64,000 nt of DNA from Cenococcum geophilum 1.58 (taxonomy: Eukaryota > Ascomycota > Dothideomycetes > Gloniales > Gloniaceae). Positions 20,521-29,597 of the stretch are shown here, one piece after another. The translations under genes and the position numbers were made by a program. The notes under the pieces are model-generated. The model had not been told where the DNA came from, ran no database searches, and saw only the letters and a program-made list of their open reading frames with translations. Every line of letters begins with the position of its first letter. Position 1 is the stretch's first letter. Where the stretch lies: the NCBI GenBank assembly GCA_001692895.1, contig KV748238.1:62001-126000 (forward strand), read 5' to 3'.

Positions 20521-22236
20521 ATGAAGGGCCTCGCAACCCTCTTAATCCCACTGAGCGTCCTCTCCGCCCTCACTAGGGCCTCCCAGCCGTCTCCCGATGG
20601 CACCGAAACCTGTCCCGCCCACCTGCAAGCCGAAATCGAGTACCCGCTCTACGACGACGACGACGCCATCACACAGCTCGGCCTACCGCCGCTGCCCCGC
20701 AAGGCCTTCCGCCGCCTGTCGAGCGTCTACCACGCCCTGTCCTCCTGCGCCAACATCTCATCCCTCGACCTCCGCATCGCGCGCGACCCCGCCAGCGACG
20801 CCGTCGACGACGGGCCCTGGAACTTCGAGTTCGCGCCGCAGACACGCTTCTCCCCGCTCACCTCGCTGAAAATCGCGGGCTACGACTTCGACGACTATTG
20901 GAAGTGGAGGGAGGACCGCCGGGCCGCGGGGTACGATCGCAGCTGGCATTGGGAGCACACGTGGATGGATTTGCTGCTGGGGAGGGGCCCGTCGAGGCAG
21001 GTTTTTGCGGAGATGCCGCCGGGGCCGGCGCCAGAGAGGTATTTGGCGAGGAATTTGGACCGCTGGTTGCAGGTTATGGATTGGAGCGTGTTGGAGGTGC
21101 TGGAGGTGCGGGATCCCGGGCCGGGGTTTCTGAAGCGGATGAGCCAGCCGGGGAGGTTGCGGGGCGTGCGGGAGTTGAGCGTGGTGCATGTGGGTGGCGC
21201 GGCGCGGCCGATGTACTGGGAGAGCGAGGAGGTGTGGTGGAGGGAGGAGATGGTGGTGCGGTTCATAGGAGCTGTGGGGTGGGGTGGAGAGGGGGAAGAG
21301 CGGCGGACAGGCTCAATCGTCACTTCGACAAGCTCCACCGACACCAGCACCGCTCCCACCACTCCCACCACTCCCGCCGATTCCACCGCCGACTCCACCG
21401 CCAACGCCACCGACCCCAGCACCAATTCCACCACCTCGACCAGCTCCATCGCCTCGACAAACTCGACAAACTCCACCTCCGTCCCCCCAGCCCCAGTCCC
21501 ACCCCCACCACCCCCCATCTCAAACCTCACAACCCTCTCCCTCACCAACGTCCTCACCCCCTCAGCCTTCACAACCAACGTCCTCCCCCTCCTCAAACCC
21601 ACCCTGCACACCCTCTCCCTCCGCCATCCCCTCCCCAACGCCACCTTCACCCCCGCCGACATCGCCGCCCTCGCCGCCGCCACCCCGCACCTGCACACCC
21701 TGTCCCTCGACCTCGCCCTCCCCCGCCCCGCCGCCCCCGCCGCTTGGCCCAACGCCACCCTCGACGCCCTCGCCGCGCTGCGCGCGCTGCGGCACTTGAC
21801 GCTGTGGGTGCGGGCGGGAGGTGAGAGAGTGGGTGATGAGGACGCGTACGAGCTGTTTGTGGGGCTGAGGGCGCGGAAGCAGGGGGTGGAGTTGGTGGAG
21901 TTGGAGGTTTTGAAGGAGGGGGGCGTGGGGGTGGGCTGTGATGTTTTGGAGAGCAAGGAGGGGCAGGGGGAAGGCGAGAGGAGGAGGAAGAGGGAGGGGA
22001 TTGCGTGGTGTACTTATTTGGCTGCTGAGAGGATGGGTGTGGGGATGGGGGTTTGGGGCGGGGTGGCGGGGGTTGCGGGGGTGGAGAGTTGGGTTGGGGC
22101 TGCGGCCGGGGGTGCGGTTGGTGGTGCGGCTAAGAATATGGCTAATAGTATGGCTAAGAGTACGGCTAAGAGTACGGCTAAGGCTGCGGTAGAGGAGGTG
22201 GATGAGTTGGAGGGGCTGTGGGATAGGGTGTTGTAG
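20521..22236 (+). CDS. Predicted secreted protein, 571 aa, with Thr/Ser-rich linker
   Basis: The ATG at 20521 opens with a signal peptide (MKGLATLLIPLSVLSALTRAS). Residues about 22-250 hold an acidic YDDDDAITQLGLPPLPRKAFRRL segment and leucine-spaced stretches (SSLDLRIA, LTSLKIAGYDFDDYW, LEVLEVRDPG, VRELSVVHV) resembling leucine-rich-repeat/F-box-like fungal proteins. Residues about 260-330 are a Thr/Ser/Pro linker with many N-x-S/T sequons, ending in polyproline. A second set follows (LTTLSLTNVL, LHTLSLRHPL, LHTLSLDLAL, LRHLTLWV). The C-terminus is Gly/Ala-rich with MAKS/TAKS repeats. Very high GC at third positions explains the many long antisense frames here. No family assigned; probably extracellular or wall-associated (inference). 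Confidence 0.75.
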   Translation: MKGLATLLIPLSVLSALTRASQPSPDGTETCPAHLQAEIEYPLYDDDDAITQLGLPPLPRKAFRRLSSVYHALSSCANISSLDLRIARDPASDAVDDGPWNFEFAPQTRFSPLTSLKIAGYDFDDYWKWREDRRAAGYDRSWHWEHTWMDLLLGRGPSRQVFAEMPPGPAPERYLARNLDRWLQVMDWSVLEVLEVRDPGPGFLKRMSQPGRLRGVRELSVVHVGGAARPMYWESEEVWWREEMVVRFIGAVGWGGEGEERRTGSIVTSTSSTDTSTAPTTPTTPADSTADSTANATDPSTNSTTSTSSIASTNSTNSTSVPPAPVPPPPPPISNLTTLSLTNVLTPSAFTTNVLPLLKPTLHTLSLRHPLPNATFTPADIAALAAATPHLHTLSLDLALPRPAAPAAWPNATLDALAALRALRHLTLWVRAGGERVGDEDAYELFVGLRARKQGVELVELEVLKEGGVGVGCDVLESKEGQGEGERRRKREGIAWCTYLAAERMGVGMGVWGGVAGVAGVESWVGAAAGGAVGGAAKNMANSMAKSTAKSTAKAAVEEVDELEGLWDRVL

Positions 22237-22742
22237 ATTGGAGAAGGCTGGAGGAGGCTGTAAGTGGGCTTCAGGGGTTTGTAAGAAATTGTACATTTCC
22301 CATTTTTTTCGCTTATATATTTTGGATATGAAATTGTAATCTATGGGACTGTGAATTCGGTGTACAGATGAATGCGGCCGTGTCATCGTACTGTTACAGA
22401 TATATCTCGACGCTTTTTTCTCCTAAAGTTAGTTGAATCTCTGCCCAACTCCACCATTGAATAACCCTTGTCTCCCAACTTAACTGGCACAAAATATCCA
22501 ACCTAAAATAATTGGCTTAAATACCTAGCTTAAATACCTAACCTAGATACCTAGCCCAAACACCCAGCCCAGATACCGAACCCAGATACCTGACCAGCCC
22601 TACCCACACTCAATGCAGCCCCCCTAAAGCGACTCCACCCAATTTGGATCAGGCCCAAACTCCTTCTGCACCAAAATCCCATCCCCCTTCCCAAGCCCCT
22701 GCGCACTCCCGACCAACACCCCGAACCCATTCTTCTCCTAGC
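22237..22742. other. Convergent intergenic with short tandem repeats
   Basis: It separates the 3' ends of two convergent genes. At 22501-22598 a unit of about 12 bp (AACCTAGATACC-like) repeats roughly eight times with drift. Confidence 0.55.
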
Positions 22743-23705
22743 CTACGCCGCCATAATCCGATTCTCGGTCCCGATCTCGCCCCTCGCGGCAATCGGCACG
22801 GGGACTGGGGGCGTCGCGGCGCCGCCCTCGTCGCTCATCTGCACAAAGCCGCGCATGCTGTCGGACCCGTGCTGCGCGAAGCTGCCGGGCACACTGCCGT
22901 AGGCCGTCGACTTCTGCGCCGCGGGCCGGTGCGGCGATCTGTGGTTGCTGGCGCCGAGCGAGCGCAGCGAGAGCGCGGAGCGGATGCTGCCGGTGACAGA
23001 TTCGGGCGACATGCTGATGAAGATGGGGCGGAGGGTCGGCAGGCAGGCGCGGACGACCGTGATGCAGGTTTCCGGGACCGTTCAGTACATTAGGGTGGCT
23101 TCGTTGTCTGCGGGGTGGGGTTAGTGTGAGGTTAAAAGGAGGGGTGAAGGGATGGGGAAGGGGGGAGGGAAGGGGGGCCTACAGGCGATTTGGTGGTCGC
23201 GTGTTAGCGGGCTAGCGACGTTGAAGAAGATCTAGCATTTTCCTATGGCAGCGGCGATGATGCTGTGAGACGGGCGAGAAGTTGGTTATATCTGCGGCTT
23301 TGGGTGTGAGAGGGTTTGTTGGTTCTCTTACATGGCGCCGAGCATGAAGATGCCGATGGCGAGCCATTTCTACCGCTTCGAGATCTTGAGCTGCCACACC
23401 ATCAGCCATGGCATTGTGAGCACCATCACGTCAAGGATGATGGACGATACGACGAGAACTAGGTTCTTAACCAACGAAATGCAGTGCCGTTCTCCGAATG
23501 TCTTTCTCCAGACGAGGTCGATAGGTGTGCATTGAAAGACGAAGGTTAGGGTGAAGGCGATTCCCCACATAAAGTCGAGAATGTGCATGACCCAGACAGC
23601 GATTCGGAAGTTTGGTTGGATGAAAATGCGTGCGTAGAATAGGATGATGATGAAGCGCGTGAGCATTATTGCTATTGTGCTTAGGATTTCGTTTGCATAG
23701 ATACA
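22743..23705 (-). pseudogene. Rhodopsin-like (SAT4-type) fungal integral membrane protein gene, broken by three stops
   Basis: Minus-strand exons 23705-23332, 23262-23183 and 23107-22743, with consensus GT..AG introns, read CIYANEILSTIAIMLTRFI, further membrane helices, FQCTPIDLVW, then IIIAAAIGKC, PLTRDHQIAYNEATLMY and VPETCITVV, the standard order of this family (PF20684). In-frame stops interrupt at 23372-23370 (TAG after ISKR), 23234-23232 (TAG after IGKC) and 23084-23082 (TGA where the family usually has Trp). The two TAGs are explained by CAG to TAG, a CpA change typical of RIP. The first helices of the family are not found upstream of 23706, so the 5' end is lost or unreadable. The C-terminal tail (SPESVTGSIRSALSLRSLG) is intact. 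The gene abuts the RIP-saturated block, suggesting leakage of mutation. Confidence 0.82.
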
Positions 23706-24105
23706 CTATAAAAAGGTGGTTAGTCTCCTGGTCATCAATTGTGGAAAGTGGAAGTGGTTTGAAAGAGTGCAGAGAGGTTGATGCGCGCTAGAGTTAGACC
23801 TATTTTCAAGGTTTTCTTTGAATAGCGCCCGAAGTCTGTTTCCTACTGTCTTACTATTGGGAGATAGAGCCCTTTGCGGTCATAACAAGTCGTGTCTCAA
23901 CCATTGGACTAAATTTTTTGTATCTGGTGTGTTCATGCATTCATCATGTCATATTCGTACATGCGGTGTTACAGCGAGAGATGTCCATGAGATAACTTGA
24001 AGTGATTGCTTACTTTTTGAAATGTTTCAAGATCTGGATTTGTGATAGGGAAGCCGCTAGGAGCAAGAGGCATCTTCTTTCCTAATTGGCCATGTGTAGC
24101 AGCCG
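23706..24105. other. Boundary between gene island and transposon stack
   Basis: A plus-strand frame at 23818-24000 has no recognisable content; some sequence may be the lost 5' exon of the rhodopsin-like gene. Base composition changes to RIP-type AT-rich sequence at about 24,105, exactly where homology to Gypsy-D stops. Confidence 0.5.
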
Positions 24106-25028
24106 TTAAAGTAAAAGGGCTAGTCTTTTTTAGTAAAACGGTTAAGAGGCTAGGTAATTATACTATAGTTCTTAATAAAGCGTTAGTAGAAGTTATAAAA
24201 ACCTAAAAATAATTATACCCCCTTTATGGTCCATGGGGGTGCCTACTAGTTAATTATAGCCGTTTTCTCTAGGTTAGCTTTAATTCTATTTATACTAATA
24301 ATAAAACTTAGGTACTTTATATACTTAATACTAAACTCTAACTTCTTAATATTAACCTAGAGGCTAGCCTTACGGAGCCGTTATAGGACTTTATAGACGT
24401 GCTCCTTATATTCTAGCTTATTCTTAGAGTAGATTATAATATTATCTAAATAGGCCGTATAGAAGTCGTTAAGGCAGTTAAAGAGTATATTATTTATATA
24501 ACGCTGCTATATAGCTAGTCTATTAGTTGGTTTAAAAAGGAGTACTTTATATTTATATATTTTATAATAAGTTTAAAATATAGTAAAATCCTTAAACTTA
24601 GGGTTTATTTTAATTTAGTAAAAGACCTAGTAGATATTAAGCTTTATAAAGACCTTAGCTCTACTTATTTAAGCTAAAGTTTTATTAAGTAAGGGTAGTG
24701 GATAGCGGTCCTTACGGGTTATATTATTTAGCTTATAGTAGTTAATATAGAAGCGGAGTCCTCTATTTAACTTTTTAATAAAGGTAAAGGGGGCTTAGCT
24801 AGGCTTAATAAAGCCCTTATTTAGGTTATTAATAAGATACTACTTTATAGCCTATAATTTAGCAATAAACTACTTATAAAGGGGGCTAAAGCTAAGGGTG
24901 TTTTCCTTACCCTGCTTAATCTTAATCTTATAGTTATATAGTTAGTAGGGTAAAAGTATATTAGACGCTGCTTTAAAGAATACGTTCTTAAATTTCTGGT
25001 ATTAATAGGGCAGCTTTTATTCTACTAG
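24106..25028 (-). pseudogene. Gypsy-D reverse transcriptase, RIP-mutated
   Basis: Minus-strand reading gives Ty3/Gypsy RT blocks: KLNNITRKDRYPLPLLN, ARISRAKVF-type KLNI, NDFYTAYLDNIIIYSKN, EYKEHVYKVL and the LGFYNFYRRFI-like block. The catalytic YLDD is changed to YLDN. Stops are almost all TAG/TAA at former Gln/Trp/Arg positions. It is cut at its N-terminal side by the Copia element and at the C-terminal side by the boundary at 24106. Confidence 0.82.
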
Positions 25029-25233
25029 TGTTGATCAGTAGTCCGTGCACCGATAAGTAAGTAAAGAATGAGGACTCTGTCTATTTAACTATGAAGAAAA
25101 GAAGCTATTTATATATGAGGTAGATGTCTGAAATAGGAAAGGGAGGGGGGGTATGTAACTGAAACGGGGGTAGTAGTATACCCGAAATAAGAACAAGGAT
25201 AGGGTAATAGGCTAAATTCAACCTAAATCAATA
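25029..25233 (-). repeat. Copia LTR, left (3') copy, 205 bp
   Basis: It starts TGTTGATCAGTAGTCCGTG; the right end reads AAATCAATA where the other copy has GAATTGACA. The copies differ mainly by C-T and G-A changes. Confidence 0.88.
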
Positions 25234-25399
25234 TACCCCCCTAGCTTTGAGCCCTTATAGGTTAAAGCTGCATTACGGGTATTGGCATAGTGTTAAGTTG
25301 AAAATACCCTATATCTTCTTGCTTGCCTTAGTTAATTTAGATCCTGTCCTTAATATTAACCAAATTTAATTAATAAATAAATGTCTCGTGTTTCTGCCT

Positions 25400-26900
25400 T
25401 AGTAGAGCTTTTATTAAGCCGTCTGCTACCATCACTGCAGTAGGTATCTAGTTGATCCTAATTTAATCGTCACGTACTTCTTAACGTAACCAGTGGTGGT
25501 ATATGTCGATATATTGGAGCTTTATAGATAGCTCTAGTCCGTCCTTCGTAAGTAGTTAAATCGTCTGTAGATTATTACAGTTAATTATTTGCCTGTTATT
25601 TAAGGTTAACCCAATTTCTTTAAAGAAGCGACTTTACCAGATTAATTCCGTTTCTGTATGCGATAGAGCTATAAGCTCTACCTTAGTGCTTAACTTTATT
25701 ACTAATATCTGCTTAGTAAAGCGCCAGTTAATTAGTCCCCCGAATAGGGTAAATAGATATCCTTCCGTACTACGTTTACTTATTAAGTTGTCTCTAAACG
25801 CTACGTTGCTTACTCCCGTAAAGACTTAACTCCCTATATTATGTCCTAAATATTTAATCGCGAGCGTCCTTATCTAATATAGGTAGGCGATTGCTTAACG
25901 AGCTGCGGCGTCGTGTAGGGGTAAGGGATTTCGTAGGAATTCCGATAGCTTGCTTAAAGCTTTTGCTGTATTAGGTCTCGTGATACAGGTTGCATAGAGG
26001 AGTGAGCCGATTATCCTCTAGTAGACGTAGGTATCTTAATTTAAAGCTTCCTCCGGGTTCAGTAGGAGCTCGTCGGTGCTTATAGGTATACTAACTAAGC
26101 GTATGTCAGTTAAATAAAAGTTATTAGTGATCTTCTTAATATAGGAGTCTTAACAGAGCCATAGCTTCTTCTAACTCCTATCTCTTAAGACTTAAATTCC
26201 TAGGAACCAGAACAGTTCACCTAGGTCCTTTATCTCGTATCTCTTTATAAGCGCATTCTTAAAGCTTAAAAGCTCTGACTGGTTCCCCTTAGTGCTTGCG
26301 GCATAGATATCGTCCACATAGAAGAATATAATCAGTCGATTGCTGTAGTAGAGACACGGCTCTCCGCTGATAGGCTTTAACCCCAATTTAGTCAGTTCCT
26401 AACTTAAGTTGTTATGCTAGAGACGTGGCAATCGTTAAAGTCCGTAAAGAGCTCTGCGTAGTAGTAGATATTTGCCCTTAATAGTAAATCTATCTAGACA
26501 CTTAATATAGACTATTTTGTTAATTAAGCTGTTCACGAACGCGTTAATAGCGTTGCCCTGCCAAACGTCCAAATTGAATGCTGTAATGACTACTGCGAGA
26601 GCTCTAAAGACTTTGGCTGCTAGAGTTACCGTATAGGTATCCTTATAAATCGACTCTTGTAGATCGCCTCTTATATAGAGTTATGCTTTAAACTTCGTTA
26701 GATATCCATTAGTATCCGTTTTATAGGTAAATCTCTAGGTTATAGGCACCGTTTTAACTAATGGAGTCTTATCTACGACCTTAAATATTCCACAACCGTC
26801 TAAGTCCATATATTCTTTTATAGCAGTAATAAGGAACTCTTCCCTATACTAGTGTCTTATAAGCTCCTTCCAGTTCTTAGGCGGAGGTGGTAGCTTATCA
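25400..26900 (-). pseudogene. Copia reverse transcriptase/RNase H region
   Basis: A 64-codon open stretch at 26192-26386 on the minus strand reads CLYYSNRLIIFFYVDDIY and then YEIKDLGELFWFLGI, the hallmark YVDD and KDLGEL..FLGI blocks of Copia RT. The YVDD is intact here, but frames on both sides are broken by RIP-type stops. Confidence 0.82.
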
Positions 26901-26945
26901 CAATGGATTTTCCTGTGATATTTTAGGCCTACGTAAAAGGCTGCC

Positions 26946-27111
26946 TGTTGGTCACACAGGGTGACTCACCAATAACGACTACTCGAGTAGGTTACAGTGA
27001 TGTTGGTTGATAAAGCTTTTTGATTGGAATAAGGAAGGGCGAGGAGCTTAGGGCTCCTCGCCACGCTAGTGCCGCGGCGTCACGTGACAACCGCTTGCCT
27101 TATTCCCAACA
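26946..27111 (-). repeat. LTR of nested Gag-only element, left copy
   Basis: 166 bp, largely unmutated, with a 10-bp stem hairpin at 27038-27062 (GGCGAGGAGC pairing with GCTCCTCGCC). Confidence 0.9.
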
Positions 27112-27235
27112 CTGGCAACTCTTCTTTTGTGGTTGCCATCTATATACAAATACTGCTTGACTAGCGTAACATATATAAATCCTCCTTACTTACTATTGCC
27201 ATTGCAATATAAGTCTCGCTATCCTAAAATTTGCC

Positions 27236-27880
27236 TCTTATAGCGGCTTGTATAAATGCCTCCAAACTAAAGCTTATAAATTGCTATTTAGTGAAAATAT
27301 TAAACTAAGGAGAAGAAAAGAAAGGAGAAAGAATTATTTAGAAGTAGGAGTAGGTGGATATCTTATAAAGGCCGCTAAGGCGCTAGTAGTAAGCGAGCTA
27401 ATAGCGATTTTCCATCCTGGGGATAGAAAATCCTGATTGGCTGGTTGGAATTAGGGTCCGTAGAATATCGCAGGTAGTATGCCCTAGTACCGTTATCTAC
27501 CTTACTAAGTTCCATAAGAAGCTTCTAGCAATTCTTTTTTTATGGATATAGTGCTGCAGGAAGACAGTAAGGTATTGGTTTAGCTGCAGGTAGAAGCAGC
27601 AAAAGTCTATTTAGGTAGTAGTATAGTACCAGCGGTAGTAGTAATAGTGGTTAAGTATAGAGCTTATTTATTAGTCGGTTGGTTAATTATAGGCGTATAG
27701 GCACGATTATTCGGTCGGTAGATTACAGGCGTATTAGCGCGATTAGTATCATAATAGCAGGCATAGCGGTGCTATTGGTTTGTCAATAGTATATAGCAGT
27801 ACGGTGCCAGTATAGAGTTGGTTCCGTAGGCAGATCGGCACAAAATTATAGATACTGGCAGTTCTTTCTTTTATAGATTG
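27236..27880 (+). mobile_element. RIP-mutated fragment of the 7452-11343 LTR family
   Basis: GCGGCTTGTATAAATGCCTC at about 27242 and ATGCCCTAGTACCGTTAT near 27495 match the two ends of the 183-bp LTR after C-T and G-A changes. This LTR is about 265 bp long and contains a 43-bp foldback at 27398-27440. Downstream to about 27860 the interior motifs recur (TTTAGCTGCAGG, AGCAGTACGGTGCCAG, AGGCGTATTAGCGCGAT). No second LTR is found, so it is truncated. Confidence 0.72.
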
Positions 27881-28049
27881 CCTACGTGACTATGCCATTC
27901 CAACCGCTCCCCCCCCCTCCCTACATTACTCTTTCTTTATAGTACCCTCCACAAGAACTTCCTATCTGGATTACGCTGGTAGCTACCTCTGTAGCTACCT
28001 TAGGAACTACAGGAGTCTTAGAATTCCCCTCTACGCTAGATCTTCTAAA

Positions 28050-29426
28050 GCTTGTTAAATGTTTATAGAGAAGTAGAGGCTTATTACGGAGATTACTACA
28101 GAGATTGCTGCGGATATTACTGCGGATATTGCTACAGAGATTGCTGCGGAGGTTCTTATGGAGGTTACTGGTGGGTTAGGATATTATTTATAGATCTAGC
28201 TTATTATGCCGGTTGTCTAGGCGCAGTAAGGGTTAGGGGAGACGTCTTGGCGCTTAAGTGGGACGGAGCTTACGCAGACGGAGCTTGTGCGGACGGAGCT
28301 TATAAAGACGGAGCTTATATAGACGGAGCTTGTGGTATAGGTTAAGATACGGCAGCCTAAGGAACTTAAGGTATTTAATAGCCTAAGGTTATCTATAGTA
28401 GTTACTACGGAGATCCCTATAGAGGCTGCCTAGGCGCGGTAAGGGTTAGAGGAGACGTCTCGGCGCTTAAGTTAAACGGAGCTTGTGCGGACGGAGCTTA
28501 TATAGACGGAGCTTATGTAGACGGAGCTTATAGAGACGAAGCTTATATAGACGGAGCTTATATAGACGGAGCTTGTATAGACGGAGCTTGTAGCTATCCG
28601 TTATTAGAATTCCCTTAAGAGTTAAACTTCTTTATAGCGCGTATTTGGTGCTTAATCTTAATCTCTTATAGAGTCCATTTATGCTCTTCTTTTATATTAA
28701 TAATATGCTCCTGAATATTATCTTTAATAATGCCCCCGTCTATAGGGACGAATACTCTATACTCCCATAAAAAGTCACGGAAGTTTTATACGATATCCTT
28801 GTTTATAGGAGCCCATATTTCCTTTATCCATCTAATAAAGTTCTCCCTTATATATTCCTATAGCGCGGTATTATTATATTTACTGTCTTTATAGTGTGCT
28901 ATGTGGTGTAATAAGAATCCGTTTAGGTCTTATGGTTTAGCGTTTATAAGGTCAATGTCTCTATTCTATGTCTTTAGGTCGATATCTTTCTTATACTTCT
29001 TTGGGTAGGTTAACGCTATAATAACTAAATCTGCGAAGGCATATAGAGGGTATTAAGGTAGTTGTCGAAGCGGAACTGCTAATTTGTTTATATGTTTTCG
29101 TAAGGTGCCGTTAATCAATAGGTAGGCAATTAAGGTAGTTTAACGCGTTTCGGACGTTAACTTAGGACTATAGGTTTAGTAACACTTCTAACCTAAAGTA
29201 CTTAACCAAATCTTTATAAACGTAGTTGTTCTGCGTAATAGACGCAACTTAGTATCTCCTAGTACTTAGTAACACTTCTATTACTAATTTTCCGCAAGTC
29301 TAAGGTAGCATGGTATCGCTAGGATCCATTCTATATAAGCGCATATAGCACCCCTATATGAGACTATCTCTTCTATTTAAAAACCTAGCTGCTCTATAGT
29401 TAACTGTGTATTTAACCACTAATTAG
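28050..29426 (-). pseudogene. Gag-like protein with pentapeptide repeats (nested element)
   Basis: One minus-strand frame runs from about 29,150 leftwards interrupted only by TAG/TAA. It reads YLNTLYAFADLVIIALTYP, then NFIRWIKEIWAPINKDIV, FRDFLWEYRVFVPIDGG and EEHKWTL, then a C-terminal tract of IQAPS pentapeptides made of a 15-bp tandem repeat (28261-28333 and 28477-28590), then Gln/Pro-rich sequence to about 28050. It is Gag-like by position and composition; I recognise no exact family. Apparent plus-strand frames here are mirror images of the repeats. Confidence 0.6.
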
Positions 29427-29592
29427 TATTAGTTATATAGGGTGACTTACCAATAACGACTACTCGAGTAGGTTACAGTGATGTTGGTTAATAAAGCTTT
29501 TTGATTAGAATAAGGAAGGGCGAGGAGCTTAGGGCTCCTCGCCACGCTAGTGCCGCGGCGTCACGTGACAACCGCTTGCCTTATTCCCAACA
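29427..29592 (-). repeat. LTR of nested Gag-only element, right copy
   Basis: 166 bp. The first 25 bp carry about seven C-T/G-A changes relative to the left copy, whereas the last 100 bp are identical. Confidence 0.9.
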
Positions 29593-29597
29593 CTGCC

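Larger units (their letters stand above)
26946..29592 (-). mobile_element. Gag-only LTR retrotransposon nested in Copia (2.65 kb)
   Basis: Two 166-bp LTRs (26946-27111 and 29427-29592) start TGTTGG (TATTAG in the mutated right copy) and end CCAACA; CTGCC is duplicated at 26941-26945 and 29593-29597. Next to the left LTR, minus-strand ACAAAAGAAGAG serves as a polypurine tract, fixing the orientation. The interior encodes only a Gag-like protein; no RT or integrase is seen. A decayed fragment of the 7452-11343 LTR family sits in its 3' part. Confidence 0.85.

Noticed and set aside
20597..22386. Long overlapping frames on both strands of the secreted-protein gene
   Set aside because: Produced by extreme GC at third positions; only the 20521 frame has a signal peptide and sensible composition.
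28052..28345. Plus-strand frame with DGAY/DGAC repeats
   Set aside because: It is the antisense image of the IQAPS-encoding 15-bp repeats of a minus-strand Gag.
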